DNA from: Chryseobacterium sp. c4a
GTDB taxonomy: Bacteria > Bacteroidota > Bacteroidia > Flavobacteriales > Weeksellaceae
Assembly: GCF_009900745.1 (NCBI RefSeq)
Contig: NZ_WXVU01000012.1
Location: 112,275-176,274 of the forward strand
Length of the DNA: 64,000 bases
Direction of reading: 5' to 3'
Under the pieces are notes generated by a model that made no database searches, was not told where the DNA came from, and was given only the letters and a program-made list of their open reading frames with translations. Below, piece after piece: positions 50,346 through 59,270 of this stretch (the first letter of the stretch is position 1; each line of letters starts with the position of its first letter). The position numbers were made by a program, and so were the translations under genes.

Positions 50346-52880
50346 CTAAGCAGAATTCCTACTTGCATTAATATTTCCGAACAAAGATCTTGTTACCAGT
50401 TTTTCATAGGCTTCTTTATTTCCCTCTCCTTTCTGGATTTTCATCAAAGCATATTGCTGAATACTCAACAGCGGAAGAACAATTTTTTCACGAATTTTCA
50501 CAGATTTTCTGGATAATGGATCTTCTTCCTGAAGCATTTTGAACCCTGTAAGCTCCAACATAATGTCCCTTGAAAGCTCATATTCATTGAAAAGAATATT
50601 CCAGAAAGCACCGAATTTAGGATTGTTTTTGATATAATACGTCAACGGAAAGTAGGATTTGTTCATACTCATCATTGAATTTAAAACCAATGTTTTAAAG
50701 AAATCCGAACCTTTATACAAGTCTCTAACCTCTTCAAACCTTCCTTGCTCTTTCATCTGCTGCATTGCATATCCAAAACCAAAAAACCCGGGAACATTTT
50801 GCTTCAATTGTGACCAGGATCCTACAAATGGTATCGCTCTTAGATCTTCAAATTTCAGTTCACTTCCGCCACCTCTTTTCGATGGGCGGCTTCCAATATT
50901 TGTTTTTCCATAGTACTCCAATGTACTCATCTCCTGAAGATAAGGAACAAACATTGGATGAGCTTTCAAATCTGAATATTTCTGGTAACTGATATTGGCA
51001 AGCTCAATGATCAATGCTCTTTCTTTTTCTGTAAGATCTTTTTTAGCATTTTTGAATACATCATTTTCTACCCCGGCCGTCAAAAGCTGTTCAAAATTAT
51101 ACTTTGCCTGTTCTTTATTTCCAAAAATACTGGTAATAGTCTGCCCTTGAATCGTAAGTTCAATTTTATTGTTGGCAATTGTTTTTCCTTGGGAAGCATA
51201 GAAGTCATGGGTCTTTCCTCCTCCTCTTGCTGGCGGCCCGCCTCTACCGTCAAAAAATACCACTTTGATATTATTTTGTTCCGAAAGTTTAGTCAGCACT
51301 TCTTTTGCTTTATAAATTTCCCAATTGGCTTTTAAATATCCGCCATCCTTTGTTCCATCAGAAAATCCTAGCATAATCGTCTGCTGATTGCCTCTTCTTT
51401 CAAGATGTTTTTTATAGACAGGGTTCTGATACAGTTCGTTCATCACATGTTCTGCATTATCAAGACCTTCCATGGTTTCAAAAAGCGGTACAATATCCAT
51501 ATTGATTTCCTCATCCTGATAACCACAAACCTTAAAGAATGCGTAAACATTCATCACATCTTTCACAGCATCGGAATTGGAAATAATATAGCGGTTCATG
51601 CCTCTCAATCCATTCAGATCCTGAATTTCAGAAACCTGAGAAACCGTTAGTAAAGTATCTTTTACAATATCTTCAAAATCGTTGGCATTTACAGAATTTG
51701 ACATTTGAATCAGCTTATTGAATTTTTGTTCATGATCTGCCTCCTCATCACCATATACTTTAGCAAAAACTTCATCAATTACTTTCTGATGAATCCTGCT
51801 GTCCTGGCGAATATCCAATGTTGCGAAATGAGTTCCGAAAATCTTCACACGATCTCTGAAATTAACCAAAAGATCCAGGAACAAGGAATTGTGTTCATTG
51901 ATCAATATTTTTTCAGCTTCATCCGTCTTCTTTAAAATCGCTTCTGCAGTAATTGTTTTTCCATCAAAAATTGCAGCATACAATTCTTCACTTAAAGCGG
52001 TTAATACTTCAGAAACACCTCTAAAGCTCAATCTTCTTCGGATAAATTTCAAGTGGCTATAATAAGACTTTAGAATTGCAGAACGAAGTTCTTCGGCCAC
52101 TCTTTTGGTGACATCTGCCGTTACAAAAGGATTTCCGTCACGATCTCCACCTGGCCAGAAGCCAAGCTGAATAATATCTTCATGCAGATGGAAATGTCCG
52201 TTTCCAAATATTTTTTTAATCTTAGTAAATAGTTCACCAATGGTATCATAATACACATATCTCAGATATGAAATAATACTCAAAGCCTCATCAATAGGTG
52301 TAGGTTTTTCTTTATTCACAAAAGGTGTTTTTCCTAATTGCTGCAAAAGTGTATCAATCTGTGTAACGGAATCACTGGTAATAGCTCCTCTCAGATCCTG
52401 AATAATTCTCTGTACTGAACTTGGATAAAACTGAGTAGGGTGTGCGGTAAATACAACCTTCACACTGAAATCTTTCAGTTTCTCACGTACCTTTTCAATT
52501 TTATGATCCTGAAAAGAGCGTTCAAAAAGATTGGTTACGGTTCCGCCATCACTCTCAGAATGTAGATTTGGAAACGCAGCATCTTCGATACTATCGAATA
52601 AAACCACTTGCCTCTCTATATATTGGATGATCTTAAAAAGCAGTTCAAGTTTCTGCTCTTCAGTCTGAAGATCCGTATGGTTTTTAAAAAATTCTTCGAC
52701 GATTTCTTCGGGTGTTTTTCCTACCTCATAGCCGGTTCTGCTTTCCTCATAAAGGAACGGAAGCAGCATTCCGATATTCGTCATTTTATCATAGGGCAGG
52801 CTCATAAATAATGAATTGTAGATCTGGAATTTATTCTCCACGATCTGCCTGAATTTTTCTGCGCGTTGGTCGTGTCTCAT
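50346..52880 (-). CDS. ppc: phosphoenolpyruvate carboxylase
   Basis: 844 residues, near the usual length of 880. It carboxylates PEP to oxaloacetate to refill the citric acid cycle. Visible motifs: VVFTAHPTQFYP (catalytic His near 151), the GGDRDGNPFVT loop, FFDGRGGPPARGGG loop, and IMLGFSDGTKDGGYLKANW. The C-terminus SRSLFGNINASRNSA is a little different from the usual NTG end. This enzyme makes sense beside acetate utilisation elsewhere in the window only loosely. Confidence 0.95.
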   Translation of the reverse strand: MRHDQRAEKFRQIVENKFQIYNSLFMSLPYDKMTNIGMLLPFLYEESRTGYEVGKTPEEIVEEFFKNHTDLQTEEQKLELLFKIIQYIERQVVLFDSIEDAAFPNLHSESDGGTVTNLFERSFQDHKIEKVREKLKDFSVKVVFTAHPTQFYPSSVQRIIQDLRGAITSDSVTQIDTLLQQLGKTPFVNKEKPTPIDEALSIISYLRYVYYDTIGELFTKIKKIFGNGHFHLHEDIIQLGFWPGGDRDGNPFVTADVTKRVAEELRSAILKSYYSHLKFIRRRLSFRGVSEVLTALSEELYAAIFDGKTITAEAILKKTDEAEKILINEHNSLFLDLLVNFRDRVKIFGTHFATLDIRQDSRIHQKVIDEVFAKVYGDEEADHEQKFNKLIQMSNSVNANDFEDIVKDTLLTVSQVSEIQDLNGLRGMNRYIISNSDAVKDVMNVYAFFKVCGYQDEEINMDIVPLFETMEGLDNAEHVMNELYQNPVYKKHLERRGNQQTIMLGFSDGTKDGGYLKANWEIYKAKEVLTKLSEQNNIKVVFFDGRGGPPARGGGKTHDFYASQGKTIANNKIELTIQGQTITSIFGNKEQAKYNFEQLLTAGVENDVFKNAKKDLTEKERALIIELANISYQKYSDLKAHPMFVPYLQEMSTLEYYGKTNIGSRPSKRGGGSELKFEDLRAIPFVGSWSQLKQNVPGFFGFGYAMQQMKEQGRFEEVRDLYKGSDFFKTLVLNSMMSMNKSYFPLTYYIKNNPKFGAFWNILFNEYELSRDIMLELTGFKMLQEEDPLSRKSVKIREKIVLPLLSIQQYALMKIQKGEGNKEAYEKLVTRSLFGNINASRNSA

Positions 52881-53086
52881 AATAACAAATGTAAGTGATT
52901 TTGAAATTAGTTGAATTGATAAATGACAAAAAATGAAAAGTTAATTTACTTATTTCAAAATTTATTTTTAAAACTTTATCATCACCTGAAAATTAAAAAT
53001 AATAGTGATAACTGCAGTCTTTTTTATCATAAAAAGTTAAGCATTCCATACATCATCATTATATGTATCTTCAATGAAACATTTCG

Positions 53087-53094
53087 TAACTTTG
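53087..53094 (+). promoter_or_regulatory. -7 box of the Crp-like gene
   Basis: TAACTTTG matches TAnnTTTG exactly, 49 bases before the ATG at 53144. A -33 element is not evident. Confidence 0.5.
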
Positions 53095-53143
53095 AACCTT
53101 CATTAATTCTTATCTACAATATCATCCGATGCTGTATTAAAAA

Positions 53144-53719
53144 ATGTCACAAATGGGTTATATCAGAGAATATTACGAGCAAATTGTTAAGCTACAAGAA
53201 TCTGAATGGGAATTTATCGCAGGATATTTCCATAGAAAAGTGTATGCTAAAAATGAGATCATTACTCAGCAAGGCAATACAGAAAATTTTCTATCTTTCA
53301 TTGAATCCGGATTGGTCAGGTTTTATATTCCTGATGATGAACATGGCTATACTTTCAGCTTCAGTTTTGAAAAAGAGTTCACCTGTGCCTATGATTCTTT
53401 TCTTACCCAAACACCTTCTGAATATGAGATGCAGGCATTAACAGAAACTGTGGTATGGCAAATTTCTTACAACGACTTACAGAAAATATACAGTCAAACC
53501 AATGTAGGAAACCATTTGGGGCGTTTTGCTTCAGAGAAACTGTTTCTGGCAAAAAGCAAAAGAGAAATATCTTTATTGAAGCTTACGGCCAAAGAACGGT
53601 ATTTAAAATTATTCACAGAACAGCCTGAACTGCTCCAACGAGTTCCGTTAAAGTATATTGCTTCTTATATCGGGATTACTCCACAAGCTTTAAGCAGAAT
53701 CCGTAGACAGATTAATTAA
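53144..53719 (+). CDS. Crp/Fnr-family transcriptional regulator
   Basis: 191 residues: N-terminal cyclic-nucleotide-type beta-roll (about 20-125; NEIITQQGNTENFLSFIESGLVRFY) and a short C-terminal helix-turn-helix (LKYIASYIGITPQALSRIRRQIN). A second ATG three codons in (53153) may be the start. This short form is common in Bacteroidota. It has no iron-sulphur cysteines like Fnr. Its regulon is unknown. Confidence 0.87.
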   Translation: MSQMGYIREYYEQIVKLQESEWEFIAGYFHRKVYAKNEIITQQGNTENFLSFIESGLVRFYIPDDEHGYTFSFSFEKEFTCAYDSFLTQTPSEYEMQALTETVVWQISYNDLQKIYSQTNVGNHLGRFASEKLFLAKSKREISLLKLTAKERYLKLFTEQPELLQRVPLKYIASYIGITPQALSRIRRQIN

Positions 53720-53775
53720 CATAGGTTCATTGTATATCTCTCCTCTTCTGCTGAACTTTGCAGAAAATTATTTCA

Positions 53776-54357
53776 ATGAATTTACCTATTGTTGCCTATG
53801 GAAACCGCATTTTAAAGCAAAAATGTGTATCAATTAATGAAAACAGCCTGGAAATCCAGGATCTCATTTCCAATATGTGGGAAACCATGGAAAATTCCAA
53901 CGGATGTGGACTTTCCTCGTCCCAGATCAATAAACCTCTACAGCTTTTTATTGTTGACAGCCAAATCATCTTTGAAAACTTTGATACTGAAGATCAGCTC
54001 CTTAATTTCGAGAGGAATGATAAAGGAATCAGGGAAACTTTTATCAATGCTAAGATCATCGATTCTTCTGAAGAAACCTGGGAAGATTATGAAGGCTGTC
54101 TAAGTATTCCCGGCTTGTCTCAAAAAGTGGAAAGGCCATGGCAGATTACTATTCAATATCTCAATCAGGATTTTATCCAACAAACGAAAACTTTCAGTGG
54201 GTTAACAGCAAGAATCATACAGCATGAATATGATCATACGCAGGGTGTTTTATATATCGATCATTTAAAACCCCTGACGAAAAAAATGATTGAATCCAAA
54301 TTGAAAAAGATCATTCATGGAAACATCAAAACAGGATATCCTATGAAGTTTCTATAA
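53776..54357 (+). CDS. def: peptide deformylase with altered motif I
   Basis: Starting at MNLPIVAYGN (53776; an upstream ATG at 53758 is less likely) gives 193 residues. Motif II is YEGCLS (Cys108) and motif III QHEYDH (His150, Glu151, His154), which bind the metal. Motif I reads GCGLSSSQ (43-50) where the family has G-x-G-x-A-A-x-Q. It removes the N-formyl group from nascent proteins. The shift at motif I suggests a second paralogue with altered substrate taste or a detoxifying role. Confidence 0.85.
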   Translation: MNLPIVAYGNRILKQKCVSINENSLEIQDLISNMWETMENSNGCGLSSSQINKPLQLFIVDSQIIFENFDTEDQLLNFERNDKGIRETFINAKIIDSSEETWEDYEGCLSIPGLSQKVERPWQITIQYLNQDFIQQTKTFSGLTARIIQHEYDHTQGVLYIDHLKPLTKKMIESKLKKIIHGNIKTGYPMKFL

Positions 54358-54393
54358 TCCACTCAAAGCATTAAAAAGCATCAGTAATTTTTG

Positions 54394-54401
54394 TAAATTT
54401 G
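54394..54401 (+). promoter_or_regulatory. -7 box before the 54422 gene
   Basis: TAAATTTG matches TAnnTTTG, 20 bases before the ATG. Confidence 0.45.
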
Positions 54402-54421
54402 TCCTGAAAACGCATTTCTTT

Positions 54422-55027
54422 ATGAAAATAATCATCACTCTTTCCCTGATCATTTCCAATCTGCTTTCTGCTCAGATCACGGTTCCTGATGATTATAAAA
54501 AAATCCCGAATATTCTGGACACTACGGAATATCTTTATCCATTCATCATTCCCAGCAAAGAATATGATTACTGGAGGGTATTGACCAATGACCCTGATCC
54601 GGATAAAGCTATCATTTATGAAAGTCAGGCTCCTCTTTACATGACAATTAACGAGCCTGCTCCTGAAAAAGGATTTCTCCAGAAATGTATGGGTAATAAC
54701 TGTTTTTCATATATCCTTGCCTGCAAAAAAGACAGAACTGTTTATTTTTCCAATGAACAACAATTAAGAGATTTCGTCGGAACAGTTGATAATCTTCCCG
54801 AAGCGCTTTTAATAGCGACTACTTATGGATATTCAATTGACACTCAAAATCATTTCACGGGTTCCTACAAAATTGATGATCACTACATTTCACTATATGC
54901 TTTACAGGCTAAAGGTTGTCCCGTAATTAAAGAATCTTTTTTAATTAAAATCAATCGAAAATCTGGAAAACTGGCAGCTAAAAGTAATGGTATTTACTCA
55001 AAAAGTGAAAATTGCAATACTTTATAG
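54422..55027 (+). CDS. secreted protein of unknown function
   Basis: 201 residues with a Sec signal (about 1-18, ending LLSAQ). The mature part is acidic at first and basic toward the end, with a Cys pair near 82-94 (CMGNNCFSYILACKK). No domain recognised; it has its own promoter box. Confidence 0.6.
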   Translation: MKIIITLSLIISNLLSAQITVPDDYKKIPNILDTTEYLYPFIIPSKEYDYWRVLTNDPDPDKAIIYESQAPLYMTINEPAPEKGFLQKCMGNNCFSYILACKKDRTVYFSNEQQLRDFVGTVDNLPEALLIATTYGYSIDTQNHFTGSYKIDDHYISLYALQAKGCPVIKESFLIKINRKSGKLAAKSNGIYSKSENCNTL

Positions 55028-55068
55028 CCTGTTTTAAATATACAAAAGCGTAAAGATTATATTACACA

Positions 55069-55096
55069 AATGCACGAATAAAATAATTCGTGCATT
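55069..55096. repeat. perfect inverted repeat AATGCACGAAT/ATTCGTGCATT
   Basis: AATGCACGAAT (55069-55079) pairs perfectly with ATTCGTGCATT (55086-55096) around AAAATA. The arms are like those of the element at 33528-33710 (shared ATGCACGAAT), so it may be a copy of the same family or a terminator between convergent genes. Confidence 0.5.
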
Positions 55097-55159
55097 CATT
55101 GAAAATTTAAAACAGGTTGACCTAAAATAATTTTTTTGTGTTTTTTATCGTCTTCACCA

Positions 55160-56560
55160 TCAGATATTAATGGCTCCTTGTCCAGAAGCTATCAGATAAG
55201 CTTCCTTCAAAGTCTCTGAGTAGGTTGGATGGGCATAAGAAATACGAAACATATCTTCTGCGGTTACCTCATACTCCTGTGCAATTACGCCCTGTGCAAT
55301 CAGGTCAGCTGCTCTTGCTCCGATAATATGTACACCAAGAACCTCTCCATATTTTGGATCTACCAAAACTTTTGCAAACCCATCCACATCCATAGCAGCT
55401 CTTGCTCTTGCGCTTGCCGAAAACGGGAATTTCCCAACATTATAGGCAATATTATTCTTTTTAAGATATTCTTCGGTATAGCCCACAGATGCTACTTCCG
55501 GCCAGGTATATACAACTGATGGAATACGATTATAATGGATATGATGTTTTTGTCCGTTAATCAATTCCGCAACCAAAACCCCTTCTTCTTCCGCTTTATG
55601 GGCGAGCATTACTCCTCCTATAACATCACCAATAGCATAAATATTAGAAACAGAGGTCTGATTATTTTCATCTACTTTAATAAATCCACGTTGATCCAAC
55701 TGTACATCAGTATTTTCCAGCCCCAATCCTCTTGTATAAGGGCTTCTTCCTACAGCAACAAGAATATAATCGGCTGTCAATTCATTTTCTGTACCGTTTT
55801 TATCTTTAAAAAAGACTTTTGCTTCAGACTCTGAACCTTCTGTTTTATATACGGATTGTCCCAAACGGATATCAACACCTTCTTTTTTAAGAATTTTTTG
55901 CAGATTTTTTCCTAATTCATGATCCATAGCGGCGATCAGATGATCTGCATATTCAAGAATAGTGACCTTGGTTCCAATTCTGTTAAAAATAGAAGCCATT
56001 TCTACTCCAATGACTCCCCCACCAATAATGATCATTGATGTGGGTTTATCGTTTAAAGATAAAGCCTGAGTAGAAGTGATGATTCTTTTTTTATCAATTT
56101 CTACCCCTGGAATAGTTGAGGGTTTTGAACCTGTTGCAATGATATAGTTTTTGGCAGTAATCTCTTTAACTTCTGTTTCATGAACAACTTTAATGGTTGT
56201 GTTATTGATAAAACCAGCTGTACCTCTCAAACGAGTAATTTTGTTTTTACTCATTAGGAAATCAAGTCCACTAATATTCTTACCTACTACCTCTGACTTT
56301 CTTTTGTACATCTGGGTAAAATCAAGTTCTATTTCATCAAGCATAATTCCATGCTCTTTAAATTTATGATGAGCTTCTGCATAGTGGTGAGTACTGTCTA
56401 GTAAAGCTTTTGTCGGAATACAACCCACATTGGTACAAGTTCCGCCCAACGCTTCATATTTCTCAATTATTACGGTTTTATACCCCAATTGAGCACTTCT
56501 TATAGCAGCAACATATCCTCCGGGGCCTGAACCAATTACGGCGATGTCATAATTTTCCAT
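55160..56560 (-). CDS. lpdA: dihydrolipoyl dehydrogenase
   Basis: 466 residues. FAD-binding GSGPGG (about 10-15), redox-active Cys42/Cys47 in GGTCTNVGCIPTKALLD, NAD-binding GGGVIGVEMAS, and the His/Glu base pair in AHPTYSETLKEA near the C-terminus. It reoxidises lipoamide for 2-oxoacid dehydrogenases or the glycine cleavage system. It is transcribed divergently from an HxlR regulator across a shared inverted-repeat region; no other dehydrogenase subunit is adjacent. Confidence 0.95.
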   Translation of the reverse strand: MENYDIAVIGSGPGGYVAAIRSAQLGYKTVIIEKYEALGGTCTNVGCIPTKALLDSTHHYAEAHHKFKEHGIMLDEIELDFTQMYKRKSEVVGKNISGLDFLMSKNKITRLRGTAGFINNTTIKVVHETEVKEITAKNYIIATGSKPSTIPGVEIDKKRIITSTQALSLNDKPTSMIIIGGGVIGVEMASIFNRIGTKVTILEYADHLIAAMDHELGKNLQKILKKEGVDIRLGQSVYKTEGSESEAKVFFKDKNGTENELTADYILVAVGRSPYTRGLGLENTDVQLDQRGFIKVDENNQTSVSNIYAIGDVIGGVMLAHKAEEEGVLVAELINGQKHHIHYNRIPSVVYTWPEVASVGYTEEYLKKNNIAYNVGKFPFSASARARAAMDVDGFAKVLVDPKYGEVLGVHIIGARAADLIAQGVIAQEYEVTAEDMFRISYAHPTYSETLKEAYLIASGQGAINI

Positions 56561-56588
56561 TTGATTTATTAATTTTTTATGGTTAAAT

Positions 56589-56641
56589 TTACTTGCAAAA
56601 TAAAAGCAAAATTAAAACAAACACTTTCAATTTGCAAGTAA
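56589..56641. promoter_or_regulatory. 11-bp inverted-repeat operator candidate between lpd and hxlR
   Basis: TTACTTGCAAA (56589-56599) and TTTGCAAGTAA (56631-56641) are perfect inverted copies, 31 bases apart. Between them, on the minus strand, lies TAATTTTG (56607-56614), a TAnnTTTG box for lpd; its -33 TTG (56635-56637, 20 bases away) falls in the right arm. A regulator bound here would cover the lpd promoter, and the likeliest binder is the HxlR protein next door. Confidence 0.6.
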
Positions 56642-56659
56642 TATTTTAAAATAAAAATA

Positions 56660-57070
56660 ATGAGTAAAAAAAGATCAGACTGTCCCATCAGCTGTTCTCT
56701 GGAAATCTGGGGTGATAAATGGTCATTATTGATCATCCGTGACCTGATGCTTAAAAAAGAATGTACTTATGGAGAGCTTCAAAAAGCTGATGAAAAAATT
56801 GCATCCAATATTCTGGCTACAAGGCTTCAGAACTTATTGGAAAATGGCATCATTGACAAGAAAAACCATCCGGACAATAAGTTAAAAATATTATATCATC
56901 TTACAGAAAAAGGGATTGATCTGGTGCCAATTATTGTTGAAATGAATCTTTGGGGAGATAAGTATCTAACGATCCCGGATGATAGAAAGAAACTTCTTGA
57001 AGAGATTAAAAAGGATAAGGAAGGTTTTATCAAAAGAGCGAAGGCGTACCTGTCTAATAATGTCAAATAA
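56660..57070 (+). CDS. HxlR-family winged-helix regulator
   Basis: 136 residues: winged helix with the family opening CPISCSLEIWGDKWSLLIIRDL. Cys8, Cys12 and Cys34 are present; in some members (YodB, HypR) an N-terminal Cys senses quinones, electrophiles or oxidation. It is divergent from lpd, with an inverted repeat between, and is followed by an iron alcohol dehydrogenase gene. It may control both neighbours in response to aldehyde or redox stress. Confidence 0.9.
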   Translation: MSKKRSDCPISCSLEIWGDKWSLLIIRDLMLKKECTYGELQKADEKIASNILATRLQNLLENGIIDKKNHPDNKLKILYHLTEKGIDLVPIIVEMNLWGDKYLTIPDDRKKLLEEIKKDKEGFIKRAKAYLSNNVK

Positions 57071-57198
57071 ATACAATTAAAAAGACTATCAATCATTACG
57101 GATATTGATAAACACGGGATTAAGTTTTGATAGCTTTCATAAAATACAATCATAGCAATTTTAAAATTTCATTAACTTAATTTTCCCTTTTCATTCCG

Positions 57199-57206
57199 TA
57201 AATTTG
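57199..57206 (+). promoter_or_regulatory. -7 box of the alcohol dehydrogenase gene
   Basis: TAAATTTG matches TAnnTTTG, 20 bases before the ATG at 57227. No clear -33 element. Confidence 0.5.
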
Positions 57207-57226
57207 AATAAAATAAATTTAGAATA

Positions 57227-58390
57227 ATGCTTAATTTCGAATTTAAAAATCCGACTAAAATACTTTTTGGAAAAGGTGAAATCGCTAAAATCTCCAATGA
57301 AATTCCAAAAGACGCTAAAATATTAATGATCTATGGTGGTGGAAGCATCAAAAACAATGGTGTTTACGACCAGGTAAAAGAAGCCTTAAAAGATCATGAT
57401 TTGTATGAATTTGGAGGAGTTCCTGCAAACCCAGAATACGAAGTATTAATCAATGCTATTAGCTTTATTAAAGAAAACGGAATCAATTACCTTCTTGCTG
57501 TAGGTGGAGGTTCTGTTATTGACGGAACTAAGTTTATCTCTGCAGCAGCGAACTATGATGGTGAACCTTGGGATATTTTGAGAAAGCAGGTAAGAACGTT
57601 TGAAGGAGAAGGAATGCCTTTTGGAAGTATCTTAACACTGCCTGCAACGGGTTCTGAAATGAATTCCGGATACGTTATTTCAAGAAGAGAAACTAATGAA
57701 AAATTATCTTCCGGTGGGCCTGGACTTTTCCCACAATTCTCTGTTTTAGATCCTGAGGTCATCAGATCTATTCCTAAAAACCAGATTGTAAACGGGCTTA
57801 CTGATGCGTATACTCATGTATTGGAACAATATATGACAGCACCATCTTCTGCAGATCTTCAGGAAAGGATTGCTGAAAGCATCCTAATCAGCCTTCAGGA
57901 AACCGCTCCAAAAGTATTAGCAGATGAATTCAGCTATGATGCTGCCGGAAACTTTATGTGGTGTTGTACCATGGCATTAAACGGGTTGATTCAGAAAGGA
58001 GTTATTACAGACTGGGCAGTGCATGCAATGGGACATGAATTAACAGCTTACTTTGGTATTGATCATGCCAGAACTCTGGCTATCATCGCTCCTTCTCACT
58101 ACCGTTATAACTTTGAAGATAAAAAAGGGAAACTTGCCCAATATGCTGAAAGAGTATGGGGAATTAAAGAAGGTTCTATCGAAGAAAAAGCAGAACTGGG
58201 AATCAAAAAGCTTGAAGAATTCTTCCACAGCCTTCACATTAAAACCAAACTTTCCGAATATACAGAAGACTATAAAGGTACTGCTGAAAGAGTGGAAAAA
58301 GCCTTTACAGAAAGAAATTGGATGGGACTTGGAGAGTATAAAAAACTAACTCCCCAGGATGCTTCCAAAATTGTAGAAATGAGCTACTAA
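57227..58390 (+). CDS. iron-containing alcohol/aldehyde dehydrogenase (YqhD-like)
   Basis: 387 residues, the family length. GGGSVIDGTKFIS (about 91-103) binds NAD(P), SILTLPATGSEMNSGYVIS is the substrate-side motif, and the metal histidines lie in AVHAMGHELTAYFGIDHARTLA. It reduces aldehydes with NADPH (as YqhD/BdhA). The HxlR regulator is directly upstream, which fits a role in removing reactive aldehydes. Confidence 0.92.
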   Translation: MLNFEFKNPTKILFGKGEIAKISNEIPKDAKILMIYGGGSIKNNGVYDQVKEALKDHDLYEFGGVPANPEYEVLINAISFIKENGINYLLAVGGGSVIDGTKFISAAANYDGEPWDILRKQVRTFEGEGMPFGSILTLPATGSEMNSGYVISRRETNEKLSSGGPGLFPQFSVLDPEVIRSIPKNQIVNGLTDAYTHVLEQYMTAPSSADLQERIAESILISLQETAPKVLADEFSYDAAGNFMWCCTMALNGLIQKGVITDWAVHAMGHELTAYFGIDHARTLAIIAPSHYRYNFEDKKGKLAQYAERVWGIKEGSIEEKAELGIKKLEEFFHSLHIKTKLSEYTEDYKGTAERVEKAFTERNWMGLGEYKKLTPQDASKIVEMSY

Positions 58391-58453
58391 AAATTTCTCA
58401 ATACATTCCTGCTTTAAGCTTTCGTTAAAGCAAAAGAATATACATTTTATAAT

Positions 58454-58477
58454 AAGAGCAGGTTAAAACCTGCTCTT
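58454..58477 (+). terminator. stem-loop after the alcohol dehydrogenase
   Basis: AAGAGCAGGTT (58454-58464) pairs perfectly with AACCTGCTCTT (58467-58477) around AA. The T tract after it is weak, but the stem is strong. Confidence 0.65.
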
Positions 58478-58528
58478 GTTGATTCTGAACATTGGTAAAT
58501 TCATGAATAAGTAAACCTGTTACGCATT

Positions 58529-58816
58529 ATGAATTTAAAAAAGAAAAAAGTTGCTCATTTGATTGAAAAATCAGCAAACTAAACCAACTATAAAACACTC
58601 ACAATAAATAATTTAAAATACGCTGGAGAACCATTATCTCATTGAACGTTGCTTAGAAGCAAAGGGTATTTATCTTCAGAAATTCAAATTGACTTGCTTA
58701 ACCACGCTAAAATAGAATTAGAAACTCCTAAGAGCGTTAATAAAAAAATTACAAGCCTCAATTTTACTTATTCAAAAAACAAAGAAAGAGGATTAAACAT
58801 TATTCTTCCAATTTAG
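58529..58816 (+). pseudogene. decayed gene with two in-frame stops
   Basis: A single frame of 96 codons from ATG (58529) to TAG (58814-58816) reads like a real protein but has in-frame stops TAA (58580-58582) and TGA (58643-58645). The start is MNLKKKKVAHLIEKSAN, and the segment after the second stop includes GYLSSEIQIDLLNHAKIELE and NFTYSKNKERGLNIILPI. No family recognised. It sits at the boundary between the alcohol dehydrogenase and the secretion module, where decay is expected. Confidence 0.45.
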
Positions 58817-59115
58817 TAATAAAGCATACTTCAACCGAACTATCAATTATTTAAAATGTATAAGGGGTAATTGAAATTAAATTATTGGTTTGTACTCATG
58901 TTTTAAGACCTGTTTTATAAATATTTTTTTAAAAATAACTGATTTCTAATTAGGTAGGCTTTGTCGTAGAACTACTACAATTTTCGAAAAAACTATTGAT
59001 TCATTTTGTGGTGAATTTTTATGGTAGTATATTAGTCTTAATTAAATCATGAAATATTGGCTGTGAAAATACATTCAACATTTCTTATAAGTAATATAGT
59101 AAAGTACTCAGACTA
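58817..59115. other. AT-rich gap inside the boundary region
   Basis: No ORF longer than a few codons, with stops in all frames. No convincing repeat or RNA structure. With the decayed gene and the orphan ORF it makes an 880-base stretch without an intact known gene. Confidence 0.5.
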
Positions 59116-59220
59116 ATGCTTTACTATTCTGAAACATTCTCATACCCGTCTTTAGGAAAAGGACATGGAGGCCCGCAATTTTGCCTGACCGTGTATGAGC
59201 TAATTAAGGCCAGCAAATAA
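59116..59220 (+). CDS. 34-residue orphan ORF upstream of vgrG
   Basis: MLYYSETFSYPSLGKGHGG followed by a C-terminal part with Cys, Tyr-Glu and Lys (FCLTVYELIKASK). It stops 50 bases before the vgrG start. The GG followed by a short Cys-bearing tail recalls double-glycine peptides but the leader is too short and atypical. It could be a remnant or not translated at all. Confidence 0.25.
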   Translation: MLYYSETFSYPSLGKGHGGPQFCLTVYELIKASK

Positions 59221-59270
59221 ATGGGTATACTCATTTTATATTTAAAAACACAACTGTAAAAAAATTATTT

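Noticed and set aside
52923..53441. 172-codon plus-strand ORF before and into the Crp-like gene
   Set aside because: It overlaps the Crp-like gene in another frame. The translated part upstream of 53144 is Lys/Asn/Ile-rich junk with no domain, and the -7 box of the real gene lies inside it.
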